A stretch of DNA of 41,960 nucleotides from Avichristensenella sp031549105 (GCA_031549105.1 JAVBQK010000083.1:1-41960); one strand, 5' to 3'; positions 1 through 7,927 are shown, counted from the first letter of the stretch. Notes: generated by a model not told the origin, from the sequence alone. Translations and numbers: made by a program.

Positions 1-2441
1 GTGTACCCTTCCACTGCCAGTTCAGGCGCTTCCGCCGCCGTGATCGTTAGGCTTCCGCCCACGTACCCAAGCGTGTAGTTCCCCGCCTTGAACCCTTCGC
101 CGTCCGCAAGCCGCAGGGTCCCCTGCAGGATCGGGTGCGTCCCGGTGTTCTCGTTCCCGCCGCGCAGCAGGCTGCCTGCGAAGTTCACTGTCTCGCCGGC
201 TACGCCTTCCGTCGCCTCATACGTTAGTGCCGGGTCGTTCTCCCCGTATACCTTCTCCATGGACGCCGCCGTCACCAAGATCTCCACCGGCGTGATGGTT
301 ACCATGGCTTCGCCGGTCCGCGTCTCGTAGTTCCCGTTCGTCACTTCTACATAGATTGTCGTGCCCGCCGTTGCGTCGATGACGCTCAGGTCAGCCGCCC
401 AGTTGGTGTTGTCCAGGCTGTAGCGGATCATGTCGCCCGGCAGCTCGTTCACGACCGTCACGCCATGTCCCTTGCCATCGTACGTACCACGATACCCTTC
501 AACGACCAACGCCGCAACTTCCTCGCGCTCATACTGCGCCTTATAAGTAGCGTCGCCCGTCACCGTGCCTGCAATCACCGGGCTCCAGCCCATGAAAACG
601 CGGCCCTGCCGGATCGCGAACCCCGGAGCGCTCGGCGTCGCGTCGCCGTAATGCAGCCCACCGACGACCCCTGTCTCACCTTCGGTATCAAAGCTCCCAT
701 ACTCGCCCAGATCGTACGTCACCGCGTACTCAATCTGCGTATACTGCGCCACATAGGTCGCATTGCCCGCCACCGTGCCTGCGACTGCCGGGCTCCAGCC
801 GGTGAACGCATATCCCGGCTCCACCGTATATCCGGGCGCGGCTGGCGTCGCGTCGCCATAATGCAGCCCATCGATGTTGCCATTCCCGCTATTGAAGGTC
901 GCATGCCCATTTAGGTCATACGCCACCTGGTACTTGATTTGCTCATACTGCGCCACATAGGTCACATTGCCCGTTACGGTTTTGTCAACCACCGGACTCC
1001 AGCTTGTAAAGGTATACCCGGCTTCCACCGTGTACGCCGGCACGCTCGGCGTCGCGTTGCCATAGTGGAGGCTGCCAATCGCTTCGGTCCCATTGCCGCT
1101 GGCGAAAGTCCCATGCCCATTCAGGTCATAGGTAACCGTATAATCATCCTGGGTATAGTACACATAGTAAATCTGGTTTCCATCCGCAAGAGGCGTATCA
1201 ACCCTTGCATCCACGCCGTACTGCGTGAACCCCGGATATGTCGCGGACGCATTGAGCATGTCGCGCGTCAGAAGCGGCTTCTCCGGGTCTCCGGTCCAGT
1301 AGTCCTCGCGCTTCTGCGTGACGCTTGACAGCGCCGCACCCTTGGGCGCTCCAGAAGCATCCACCACGATATGCTGCACTTTATAATATAAGGAAGTGTT
1401 TGGCGTGCGTTTGAACGTCACATGAATTTCATGATCCGCCCGCACATCGGAGAAGGTGTAGCTATTCCCACCCGAAAGGCTGGAAAGAGCAATGCTATTG
1501 CCATCAACGGTAACTGTGCTAATCTCGTATCCGGTCTCCGGAATCATCGTGAAGCCCTGATCGGCACCGGACTTAACGAGCCTCACCCCACTGGGCGATA
1601 TTGTGCCATAGGAGCCTGCCGTCGCTTTGATCTCGTACTGGTCCTGCATCTTATAGTCGGCGTTGTAGATGGTCACGCCCGTGAGCCTTCCGTACTCGTC
1701 GACGTGCTTTTCCACCGCCGAATATGCGGCCTGCGAGTTATTGGCAAACGTCTCGCGAAGCGTAATGTTATCAATCTGGCTGACGCCGTTCTTGACAACA
1801 GCGATGCCCGCAGTTGTATACTTTGCGGAAGTCCACGTATGCGACGAGTTATCCTTGCCGCTCATGTTCCACTGATAGGACTTGTTCCCTACGTCTTTTC
1901 CATCGACGACCAAGTAAAACATCAACTTGGACCCGTTGTTGCTAGGTTCATTAAGCCATACCTTGTTGAGCGTCAGCACTACCGAGTAATCCGCCATCGC
2001 AAACTCAGCGCGGATGACATGGAACTCCTGACAGCCTTCATCGCAGTCGTACGTAATTCTGCCGCCATTTGCACCCAAGGCGACGGGTACGCCATCCTGG
2101 GTCAGGCTCTTGAGCTGATAGACGCCGCTCGCCGTGGGCGCAACGATGAACGAATCGGTGCCCTCCTCGCGCGTGATCGTCCCGAAGCTTGGCGGAGTGG
2201 TGTAGTACTCAAAAACATGTCCTGCGGTCTGCTCACCGCTTTCGGCATCCGTTTCGAGCAGCACAAATGTGCTCGGCGACGAAAACAATGGGGCACTTTC
2301 GAACACAGTAGCGCCTGCTGTTTCCGCGCCGCTGTCCGCTCCCGATGCAATCGCTTCCGCCAGGGTGACCGGTATCGCCATCTGCACCATCATCATCGTG
2401 CAGATGATCACCGCCATGAGCTTTCTTAGTTTGCGTTCCAT
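1..2441 (-). CDS. Secreted repeat-rich surface protein (InlB-type repeats, MBG domain), 3' end outside window
   Basis: The reading frame is open from an ATG at 2441 to the window edge (813 codons) with no stop, so the C-terminus and any cell-wall anchor are not visible. The start has a GGGGGAG ribosome site and begins MERKLRKLMAVI, followed by a hydrophobic stretch ending near LAEA, a Sec signal peptide. In order I read: an unclassified N-terminal part, a Cna-B-like stretch (about residues 140-230), a Gly/Ser-rich beta segment, a YKVQHI...YYVYYT module as in MucBP-like proteins, three Listeria-Bacteroides (InlB B-type) repeats with the TYDLNGHGTF and GWSPV signatures (about residues 430-635, DNA period about 207-210 bp), a YDGKGHGVTV module, and an MBG domain (VYGENDPALTYEA...GNYTLGYVGGSLTIT, about residues 720-805). 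The last residues start another VEGY module. The inferred role is a cell-surface adhesin or matrix protein; the ligand is unknown. Confidence 0.85.
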   Translation of the reverse strand, partial: MERKLRKLMAVIICTMMMVQMAIPVTLAEAIASGADSGAETAGATVFESAPLFSSPSTFVLLETDAESGEQTAGHVFEYYTTPPSFGTITREEGTDSFIVAPTASGVYQLKSLTQDGVPVALGANGGRITYDCDEGCQEFHVIRAEFAMADYSVVLTLNKVWLNEPSNNGSKLMFYLVVDGKDVGNKSYQWNMSGKDNSSHTWTSAKYTTAGIAVVKNGVSQIDNITLRETFANNSQAAYSAVEKHVDEYGRLTGVTIYNADYKMQDQYEIKATAGSYGTISPSGVRLVKSGADQGFTMIPETGYEISTVTVDGNSIALSSLSGGNSYTFSDVRADHEIHVTFKRTPNTSLYYKVQHIVVDASGAPKGAALSSVTQKREDYWTGDPEKPLLTRDMLNASATYPGFTQYGVDARVDTPLADGNQIYYVYYTQDDYTVTYDLNGHGTFASGNGTEAIGSLHYGNATPSVPAYTVEAGYTFTSWSPVVDKTVTGNVTYVAQYEQIKYQVAYDLNGHATFNSGNGNIDGLHYGDATPAAPGYTVEPGYAFTGWSPAVAGTVAGNATYVAQYTQIEYAVTYDLGEYGSFDTEGETGVVGGLHYGDATPSAPGFAIRQGRVFMGWSPVIAGTVTGDATYKAQYEREEVAALVVEGYRGTYDGKGHGVTVVNELPGDMIRYSLDNTNWAADLSVIDATAGTTIYVEVTNGNYETRTGEAMVTITPVEILVTAASMEKVYGENDPALTYEATEGVAGETVNFAGSLLRGGNENTGTHPILQGTLRLADGEGFKAGNYTLGYVGGSLTITAAEAPELAVEGY

Positions 2442-2623
2442 ACAACCACTCCCCCATGTGCTACGAAATGAACTCCGTCTATCATCAAAGGCCTTGCCGT
2501 CCGCTTGAAACGGCCACACCGGAACCCTCGCCCTGGCGCGTTGCCCCTTATCCCTACTGTGCATCTTATCTTCCCTTCTCTAGAAACCAGACTCAGACAG
2601 ACCTGTGCCATTTTTACTATTTC
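2442..2623 (-). other. Long untranslated leader of the surface-protein gene
   Basis: No gene is supported here. The candidate start of transcription (about 2617, from the TATAAT box at 2624-2629) lies about 175 nt upstream of the ATG. The leader is C/G-rich and could fold, but I could not match it to a known riboswitch. Open frames across it are short and lack ribosome sites. Confidence 0.4.
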
Positions 2624-2655
2624 ATTATAGCGCCCCATGGTGACATACTGGTTAC
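2624..2655 (-). promoter_or_regulatory. Promoter with GTTAC/GTGAC direct repeat for the surface-protein gene
   Basis: On the minus strand a perfect TATAAT (2624-2629) is preceded, after exactly 10 bp, by GTAAC-CAGTAT-GTCAC (2640-2655). This is two 5-bp direct repeats one helical turn (11 bp) apart. There is no good -35 box, and the repeat sits where one would be. That is the arrangement expected for an activator of the OmpR/PhoB response-regulator family. The small surface-type gene upstream has the same element at the same distance. Confidence 0.5.
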
Positions 2656-2832
2656 AAAATTTGGCACGTATGCCTTTGACAAGGTTCTGCGTGAAAGAAT
2701 TTTTTTGCTTTGGTTCCGCATTTGGTATACTTATTTCTCTGCATCCTGTCCATTTTCCACAATTTTTTCTTATTACACACCCCTGCACCTTGCTCTGTAA
2801 CATGACACATGTAGACATCTTTTTTGCCACGC

Positions 2833-2863
2833 AAAAAAAGAACCGAAGCAAGCGCTCCGGTTC
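2833..2863 (-). terminator. Intrinsic terminator of the small Ig-like gene
   Basis: On the minus strand GAACCG/CGGTTC and GCT/AGC arms (2840-2863, one mismatch, 4-nt loop) are followed directly by seven T residues (2833-2839). It lies 20 nt beyond the stop codon of the gene ending at 2884, which supports that small gene being real. Confidence 0.75.
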
Positions 2864-2883
2864 CCTGTAAAGTCCGCTAGTAG

Positions 2884-3171
2884 CTATTCCTGTACAAACA
2901 CGGCTAGACGGTACGAATAGTTGACAGATTCTCCGCTGGCCTGAAAGGTGAAGACTGAATCGGTCGCACCCGCGATGTTGATCCATCCGCCGCCATCGTT
3001 CATCTGCCACTGGGTAGAATACCGCATGCCCTCAAAACCACTCAGTTCACCGCGCAGGGTGACCGATTGCCGGCCGTCTGCGCTTTTGCCCATATCAGAA
3101 GCCACCCGCACCTGCCGTTCCACAGGCATACGCAACCGGCCAAGCAGTGGCATGGCGTTCGCTGCGATCAT
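2884..3171 (-). CDS. Small Ig-like single-domain protein, relative of surface-protein C-terminal domains
   Basis: The predicted product is 95 residues. ATG 3171 is chosen because GGGGGAAG lies just upstream; a GTG at 3252 would extend the frame to 122 residues but lies only about 6 nt from the inferred transcription start. Residues 20-95 form a beta-rich module with the pattern VRVASD...VTLRGELSGFEG...TQWQMNDGGGW.NIAGATDS.FTF...NYSYRLAV. I recognise this Ig/PKD-like module from the C-termini of large Clostridia surface proteins. Here it stands alone, with no signal peptide, no membrane segment and no anchor, so it may be a remnant or a separately made domain. A shared promoter motif with the large surface gene downstream and its own terminator argue that it is expressed. 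No function can be assigned. Confidence 0.6.
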   Translation of the reverse strand: MIAANAMPLLGRLRMPVERQVRVASDMGKSADGRQSVTLRGELSGFEGMRYSTQWQMNDGGGWINIAGATDSVFTFQASGESVNYSYRLAVFVQE

Positions 3172-3264
3172 TCGTCTTCCCCCTTTGCTAAAATAGTGCC
3201 GGAAACTTTCATCCACAACGAGGGTATTGCTACCATCGCCGCTTATTTTCACGTCGCAATGCCT

Positions 3265-3296
3265 ATTATATGCGAGAAGAGTTACATATTGGTTAC
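3265..3296 (-). promoter_or_regulatory. Promoter with GTTAC-N6-GTTAC direct repeat for the small Ig-like gene
   Basis: On the minus strand TATAAT (3265-3270) is preceded after exactly 10 bp by a perfect direct repeat, GTAAC-CAATAT-GTAAC (3281-3296). Repeat, spacing and -10 box match the element at 2624-2655. No convincing -35 hexamer is present, which suggests activation by a regulator bound to the repeat. Confidence 0.5.
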
Positions 3297-3365
3297 TCGT
3301 GTTTCTTTTCAGTCACCCTTCACGTAATTTGTCTCTTGCTTTGTGCAATGCCCACGGCACTTCGC

Positions 3366-3395
3366 TTGACTTTTGCTTGATTTGGCAACTATAAT
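3366..3395 (+). promoter_or_regulatory. Sigma-A-type promoter for the GT-C-like membrane protein
   Basis: TTGACT (3366-3371), 18-bp spacer, TATAAT (3390-3395). The predicted start of transcription is near 3402, only a couple of bases before the AGGAGG site at 3404-3409, so the untranslated leader would be about 12 nt. Confidence 0.7.
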
Positions 3396-3414
3396 GATTC
3401 CCTAGGAGGGCGTT

Positions 3415-5343
3415 ATGGCAGCAGCTTTTGTTTTTGCGATCTATCTTTTTGCGGGACTTCTATGCGCGCGGGCAGCGCTCTGGGACAAGCCGCCTTTGCT
3501 ACGGGCGTGGATTGGTCTTTCGTTGGGCATTTTGCTGTTCATGTGGCTGCCTGCGCTGTGCGCGTTTCTGGTGCGTTTTACGCTGACGGCTGAGCTGATT
3601 GCGCTGGGAATCCTGGCGGTGCTCTGCGCGCTGGTGCTCCTCACGCAGCAAGAGAAGCTGAAAAAAGCCAGATGGTTTGACAAAACAGACCGCGGTCTGC
3701 TCATTGCGACCGCAGTTTTTGTGTTGCCGCTGACGATACTATCCGGGTACTTACAATACACCCACACGCTGCGCAATGTGGATGGCGCGCTGCATGTGGG
3801 CCAGTCCACCTATGGCGACCTGTGCATGCACCTGTCGATCGTCACGGGGCTGCGTGGTTCGGCGCTGCCCGCGGAGTACAACATTTTGCCGGGCACGACG
3901 CTGGGCTACCCAATCCTGACGGACGCGATGAGCACATCGCTCTACATGCTAGGCATGCCGCTCGCACTGTCCTTCACGCTGCCGGGCACGCTGATGTGCG
4001 CGTTAGTCTACCTGGGTTTTCTGCTGCTCGCCAAGGAGATGACCGGCAAAACCTCCGCCGCGCTGCTGGCGGGCGTGTTGCTGTTTTTCAATGGCGGCCT
4101 GGGTTTCCTTTACGATTTTGACCTCGCTGGCAACGACTTGTCGAGGCTCGCGGAGATATTCACCGGCTACTATGCGACACCCGCAAACCAGCCGGATTTC
4201 AACCTGCGCTGGTCCAATCTGATCGCGGACCTGCTATTGCCGCAACGAACGTTCCTGGGCGGCTGGGTGCTGCTGCTGCCTGCGCTATACTTTGCACGTG
4301 AGGCATTTGCAAAGGGCGAGCGGCGCATGTTCCTGCTCACCGCGCTGTTCGGCGCGGCGCTGCCGATGGTGCACACCCACTCGTTCCTGGCGCTGGCGCT
4401 CTATAGCGCGGGCGCGCTGATATATGCTTTCTTCGCGCAAAAAGAAAACCGGCGCTCGCTGCTAACCGGCGCCGGTCTGTACTTAGGGATCGTGGCGGTG
4501 CTTGCGTTGCCGCAGTTGATGGGCACCACCTTAACGCAGGCAACCAGCGAGGGTTTCCTCCGCTTTCACTTCAACTGGGTAAACCTGACTTCGGTCGGTT
4601 TCGTAGATTTCTACCCTTGGTTCTGGGCGAAGAACATCGGCCTGCCGCTGCTGGCGATGGTCTGCGCGCTGGTGGACTTCCGCCGGAGGGACCGCATGGA
4701 CCTGATCGGCGCTGCGTGCATCTTTGTCGTCGCGGAGCTGGTCCTGTTCCAGCCGCTGGATTATGATAACAACAAGCTGTTCTACATCTGGTACCTGCTG
4801 ACATTGCCGGCCGCCGCTTCCTGGTGCATTGACCTCTGGGAACGGCTGAAGGGCCACAGGTCTCGCGCGCTGCTGGCCGCGCTGTTTGTTACATGCTCGG
4901 TTCTCTCCGGCGCGCTGTCCATCGCGCGTGAGGTTGTCTCTGACTATCAGCTGTTCTCCGCGGGCGAGGCGAAAGCCGCCGCTTACATCGACGAGAGCAC
5001 CGACACCGACGCCATTTTTCTCACCGGCATCCATCATAACAACCCCGTCTACACACTTGCCGGACGCAAGGTGGTTTGCGGCCCCTCTAACTTCTTATCG
5101 ACGCACGGACTCGACTACATTGGCCGTCAAAACGAAGTCCTAATTTTCTATGCCTATCCGGCCGAAAACCTGGACATCCTCACTAGGTACGATGTCTCCT
5201 ACATCGTCGTTGGTCCAGCCGAACGGTACAGCCTCAGCCTGGACGAGGAAGCCCTCGACACCCTATTCCCCACCGTCTATGATGCGGACCGCATCAAGAT
5301 TTATGACGTGCTGAGTCCCCTTATTTCGTCTTCAGCGCCCTGA
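3415..5343 (+). CDS. Polytopic membrane protein, probable GT-C-fold glycosyltransferase
   Basis: The product has 642 residues; its ATG is preceded by AGGAGG at ideal spacing. Most of the protein (residues 1-500) is a series of hydrophobic helices, followed by a soluble-looking C-terminal part of about 130 residues (from about 510). The first large outside loop carries YGDLCMHLS (about residues 132-140), resembling the acidic first-loop motif of lipid-phosphosugar-dependent GT-C enzymes. Later loops hold NLRWSNLIADLLLPQRT and a VHTHSFLALAL segment. This general layout suggests a transferase using polyprenyl-phosphate sugars at the outer face of the membrane, for example in cell-wall glycan or protein glycosylation. 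That is an inference from fold-like features, and no family name is certain. It is monocistronic, and its last 23 bp overlap the 3' end of the convergent metal ATPase gene. Confidence 0.7.
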   Translation: MAAAFVFAIYLFAGLLCARAALWDKPPLLRAWIGLSLGILLFMWLPALCAFLVRFTLTAELIALGILAVLCALVLLTQQEKLKKARWFDKTDRGLLIATAVFVLPLTILSGYLQYTHTLRNVDGALHVGQSTYGDLCMHLSIVTGLRGSALPAEYNILPGTTLGYPILTDAMSTSLYMLGMPLALSFTLPGTLMCALVYLGFLLLAKEMTGKTSAALLAGVLLFFNGGLGFLYDFDLAGNDLSRLAEIFTGYYATPANQPDFNLRWSNLIADLLLPQRTFLGGWVLLLPALYFAREAFAKGERRMFLLTALFGAALPMVHTHSFLALALYSAGALIYAFFAQKENRRSLLTGAGLYLGIVAVLALPQLMGTTLTQATSEGFLRFHFNWVNLTSVGFVDFYPWFWAKNIGLPLLAMVCALVDFRRRDRMDLIGAACIFVVAELVLFQPLDYDNNKLFYIWYLLTLPAAASWCIDLWERLKGHRSRALLAALFVTCSVLSGALSIAREVVSDYQLFSAGEAKAAAYIDESTDTDAIFLTGIHHNNPVYTLAGRKVVCGPSNFLSTHGLDYIGRQNEVLIFYAYPAENLDILTRYDVSYIVVGPAERYSLSLDEEALDTLFPTVYDADRIKIYDVLSPLISSSAP

Positions 5344-7171
5344 GCGCATTGAAGATTGCGATGACTGTAACCCCGACATCCGCGAACACGGCCACCAGCA
5401 TTGTCGTCAGCCCCAGTGCGCTGAGCACGAGCACCAACGCCTTCACCGCCAGCGCGAAGACGATGTTCTGGCTCGCGATGCGCATCGTCCGCTTGGCAAC
5501 GCCTATGGCGACAGGCAGCTTGGACGGCTCGTCGGTCATGATCACCACGTCAGCCGCCTCAATCGCGGCATCGGAGCCCAGCCCGCCCATCGCCACGCCG
5601 ACATCCGCGCGGGCAAGCACCGGCGCGTCGTTCATGCCGTCACCGACGAAGACAAGCGATCCCTTGCCGCGCTTTTCGGCGAGCAGTTTCTCCACCTCGG
5701 CCACCTTGCCGTCCGGCAGAAGCCCGGCGCACACCTTATCCAGCCCCAGCTCCTTGCCGGTGCGGATGCCCACCTCCGGCACGTCGCCGGTCAGCATCAC
5801 CAGCTGCTTTACGCCCATACGGCGCAGATCGTCGATCGCCTGCCTGGCGTCCGGCTTCACCGCATCGGCGATGACGATGTGCCCCGCGTAGCGGCCGTCC
5901 ACCGCCACATGTACGATCGTGCCCTCGCAGTCATCCGGCTCAAAGGAAATGTTCATCGCTTCCATCAGGCGTGCATTGCCTGCGGCAACCTGCCGCCCGT
6001 CCACCATCGCACGCACGCCGTGCCCACGCAGCTCTTCCATACCCGTCACGCGGCCCGGATCGATCGCCTTGCCGTACGCCTCCCTGAGCGACTGGGAAAT
6101 AGGATGGCCCGATCCGCTCTCCGCAAGTGCCGTCAGCTCAATCAGTTCCGCCTGCGAAATGTCGGATTCATGCACCACCTGCACGTCAAACACGCCGTGC
6201 GTCAGCGTGCCCGTCTTGTCGAACACCACCGTTTCCACCCGCGCCAGCGTCTCCAGGTCCACCGCGCCCTTGACCAGGATGCCGCGCGAGGACGCGCCGC
6301 CGATGCCCCCGAAGAAGCTAAGCGGCACCGAGATGACCAGCGCGCATGGGCAGGACACGACCAGGAACGACAGCACCCGGTACAGCCAGTCGGCAAAGGG
6401 CTGGCCCGTGACCAGCGGCGGCACAGCCGCCAGCAGCACCGCCAGGATGACCACCGCAGGCGTGTAGATACGCGCAAACCGGGTGATGAACCGCTCGGAC
6501 CGCGACTTGTTCGCGCTGGCGTTTTCCACCAGATCCAGGATTTTGCTGGCCGTCGACTCGCCAAACGGTTTGGTTACCCTCGCGGTGAGAAGGCCCGACA
6601 GGTTGATGCAGCCGCTGAGCAGCTCGCCGCCTGGGGATACAGAACGCGGCACGGATTCACCGGTCAGCGCTGCGGTATCCAGTGACGATTCGCCCTCCAG
6701 CACCACCGCATCCAGCGGCACGCGCTCGCCGGGCCTAACGACGATCGTGTCGCCCACCTGTACCGTCTCCGCGTCAACCGTCTCCGCGTCAACCGTCTCC
6801 TGCGCGCCATCCCGCAGCACCGTCGCCGTGTCCGGCCGGATGTCCATCAGTTCTCCGATGGATCTGCGCGACTTGCCCACCGCATAGCCCTGCAACAGCT
6901 CTCCGATCTGATAGAGCAGCATCACCAGCACGCCTTCCGGATACTCGCCGATCGCAAACGCGCCGATGGTCGCCACGGACATCAGGAAATCTTCGCCGAT
7001 GAGCGCGCCGCTGAGCAGCTCGCGCACCGCCTTCCACAGGATATCGTACCCGACGACGAGATAGCTCGCCGCGAAGAGCGCAAAGCTGACCCATCCCGTG
7101 CCTTCTCCCACGATCAGCCCCGCCGCGAGCAGCGCCGCGCTCGCCCCGATGCGCCAGATTCGCTTCTTCAT
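5321..7171 (-). CDS. cadA: P1B-type heavy-metal (Zn/Cd/Pb) efflux ATPase
   Basis: This 616-residue ATPase exports soft divalent metals across the cytoplasmic membrane. Visible motifs are TGES (170-173, actuator), SCPCALV with the CPC metal site (274-276), DKTGT with the phosphorylated Asp (318-322), the SGHP adenine-binding motif and GDGMNDAP near the C-terminus. The usual N-terminal HMA domain is absent; the protein starts directly with membrane helices, and a separate HMA protein is encoded just upstream. CPC plus an SmtB/CadC-like regulator points to Zn/Cd/Pb rather than copper. Residues 127-136 contain VDAET twice, the product of an exact 15-bp tandem duplication in the actuator region. 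It is last in the operon arsR-HMA-ATPase, starting 12 nt after the HMA stop. The symbol is by family; zntA would serve equally. Confidence 0.93.
   Translation of the reverse strand: MKKRIWRIGASAALLAAGLIVGEGTGWVSFALFAASYLVVGYDILWKAVRELLSGALIGEDFLMSVATIGAFAIGEYPEGVLVMLLYQIGELLQGYAVGKSRRSIGELMDIRPDTATVLRDGAQETVDAETVDAETVQVGDTIVVRPGERVPLDAVVLEGESSLDTAALTGESVPRSVSPGGELLSGCINLSGLLTARVTKPFGESTASKILDLVENASANKSRSERFITRFARIYTPAVVILAVLLAAVPPLVTGQPFADWLYRVLSFLVVSCPCALVISVPLSFFGGIGGASSRGILVKGAVDLETLARVETVVFDKTGTLTHGVFDVQVVHESDISQAELIELTALAESGSGHPISQSLREAYGKAIDPGRVTGMEELRGHGVRAMVDGRQVAAGNARLMEAMNISFEPDDCEGTIVHVAVDGRYAGHIVIADAVKPDARQAIDDLRRMGVKQLVMLTGDVPEVGIRTGKELGLDKVCAGLLPDGKVAEVEKLLAEKRGKGSLVFVGDGMNDAPVLARADVGVAMGGLGSDAAIEAADVVIMTDEPSKLPVAIGVAKRTMRIASQNIVFALAVKALVLVLSALGLTTMLVAVFADVGVTVIAIFNALRALKTK
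6764..6793 (-). repeat. 15-bp tandem duplication inside the metal ATPase gene
   Basis: GTCTCCGCGTCAACC occurs twice head to tail (6764-6778 and 6779-6793) and a third partial copy follows. It adds five residues (VDAET) in frame, in a loop before the VQVGD strand of the actuator domain. Perfect identity suggests recent slippage. Confidence 0.9.
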
Positions 7172-7183
7172 GTTCTCACACCC

Positions 7184-7399
7184 TTACTTTAGTTCCACAT
7201 TCGGCTCGAACTTCTTCACCACACGCCGCGCAGCCGTGACCACTTCGTCCATCCGGTCATCCGCCGCCTCCAGCGTCATCTTGCTCGTCATGAAGTTGAT
7301 CGTGCACTCCGTCACGCCATCCAGCGCCTTGATCCCACGTTCCATCTTGGCAGCACAGTTCGCGCATTCGAGCCCCTCAAGCTTAAACGTCTTTTTCAT
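7184..7399 (-). CDS. Free-standing HMA-domain metal-binding protein
   Basis: This 71-residue protein consists only of one heavy-metal-associated (HMA) ferredoxin-like domain. The metal loop is GLECANCAAKME (Cys-Ala-Asn-Cys, residues 12 and 15), with the normal beta-alpha-beta-beta-alpha-beta length. The ATG follows AAAGGAGG at ideal distance. It sits between the ArsR-type sensor and a P1B ATPase that lacks its own HMA domain. The likely role is therefore to bind Zn/Cd in the cytosol and present it to the pump, as the fused N-terminal domain does in canonical CadA/ZntA. A general copper-chaperone (CopZ) role is less likely because of the operon partner and the acidic/Asn loop. Confidence 0.9.
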   Translation of the reverse strand: MKKTFKLEGLECANCAAKMERGIKALDGVTECTINFMTSKMTLEAADDRMDEVVTAARRVVKKFEPNVELK

Positions 7400-7428
7400 A
7401 GTTTCGTCCTCCTTTGCTTTTATATGTT

Positions 7429-7791
7429 TTATTTGCCTTCCCGGATATGTTCCAGACCCTTTTCGATGATATCGCGGACATGGTCATCGGCAAGCGCGTA
7501 ATACACCGTCTTGCCATCGCGCCGAAACCGGACCAGATCCGCCTGCTTGAGCGAGCGCAGCTGGTGTGATATCGCGGACATCGTCATGTTCAGCAGCGCC
7601 GCCAGGTCGCACACGCACAGCTCCGTCAGGTCCAGCGCACAGAGAATGCGCATCCGCGTGCTATCACCTAATACCTTGAAAAAATCAGCCAGGTCGTAGA
7701 GGTTGCCTTCCTCCGCCATGCCCGCGCGCGCCGTCTCCACCGCGTTCGCATGCACCACCTGACAGCCGCATACCGCCGCCTTTGCCGGCAT
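7429..7791 (-). CDS. ArsR/SmtB-family metal-responsive repressor (CadC/SmtB-like)
   Basis: This is a 120-residue winged-helix repressor. ATG 7791 is preferred over the GTG at 7803 because GGTGGAG lies 6 nt upstream of it. Both known metal sites of the family can be read. The alpha3N site has ELCVCDL (Cys59, Cys61) with N-terminal Cys8, Cys10 and His14, as in CadC. The alpha5 site has Asp102-x-His104 and His115-x2-Glu118, the same spacing as the SmtB zinc site. The recognition helix is in MTMSAISHQLRSLKQADLV, followed by the wing DGKTVYYAL. It leads the efflux operon and two inverted repeats lie over its promoter. The expected behaviour is autorepression relieved by Zn/Cd/Pb. Confidence 0.93.
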   Translation of the reverse strand: MPAKAAVCGCQVVHANAVETARAGMAEEGNLYDLADFFKVLGDSTRMRILCALDLTELCVCDLAALLNMTMSAISHQLRSLKQADLVRFRRDGKTVYYALADDHVRDIIEKGLEHIREGK

Positions 7792-7810
7792 CTCATTCTC
7801 CACCCTTCAT

Positions 7811-7868
7811 TTGAACACTTGTTCAATCGTTCATTTGTATTATACTTGAGCACTCGCTCAATTGTCAA
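7811..7868 (-). promoter_or_regulatory. Metal-efflux operon promoter with two ArsR-type operators
   Basis: On the minus strand there is TTGACA (7863-7868), an 18-bp spacer and a perfect TATAAT (7839-7844). One operator, TTGAGC-GAGT-GCTCAA as read on this strand (7846-7861), fills the spacer. A second, perfect TTGAACA-AG-TGTTCAA (7811-7826), lies just after the start of transcription. Both have the SmtB/CzrA half-site pattern (TGAnCA with a 2-bp centre), and their centres are 35 bp apart. Confidence 0.85.
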
Positions 7869-7898
7869 CCCTCTATGCGAAAAATTATCACCTTAAAA

Positions 7899-7927
7899 TT
7901 GATATTTCCCGCGAGTAATGGTATACT
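7899..7927 (+). promoter_or_regulatory. Sigma-A-type promoter for the Hpt gene
   Basis: TTGATA (7899-7904), 17-bp spacer, TATACT (7922-7927). It is divergent from the metal-efflux promoter, with only about 30 bp between the two -35 boxes. The leader to ATG 7957 is about 23 nt. Confidence 0.75.

Noticed and set aside
1422..2429. Plus-strand frame of 335 residues within the surface-protein gene
   Set aside because: It has no ribosome site or recognisable domain and is antisense to a clear signal peptide and domain series.
2442..2623. Cyclic-di-GMP or other riboswitch in the surface-protein leader
   Set aside because: Some GGGGCAACGC and GGCAAGGCC stretches are suggestive, but the conserved core and tetraloop receptor of the class could not be found.
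2426..3010. Minus-strand frame of 194 residues bridging the two surface-type genes
   Set aside because: It overlaps the 3' half of the small gene and the terminator and promoter between the genes, and has no domain or ribosome site.
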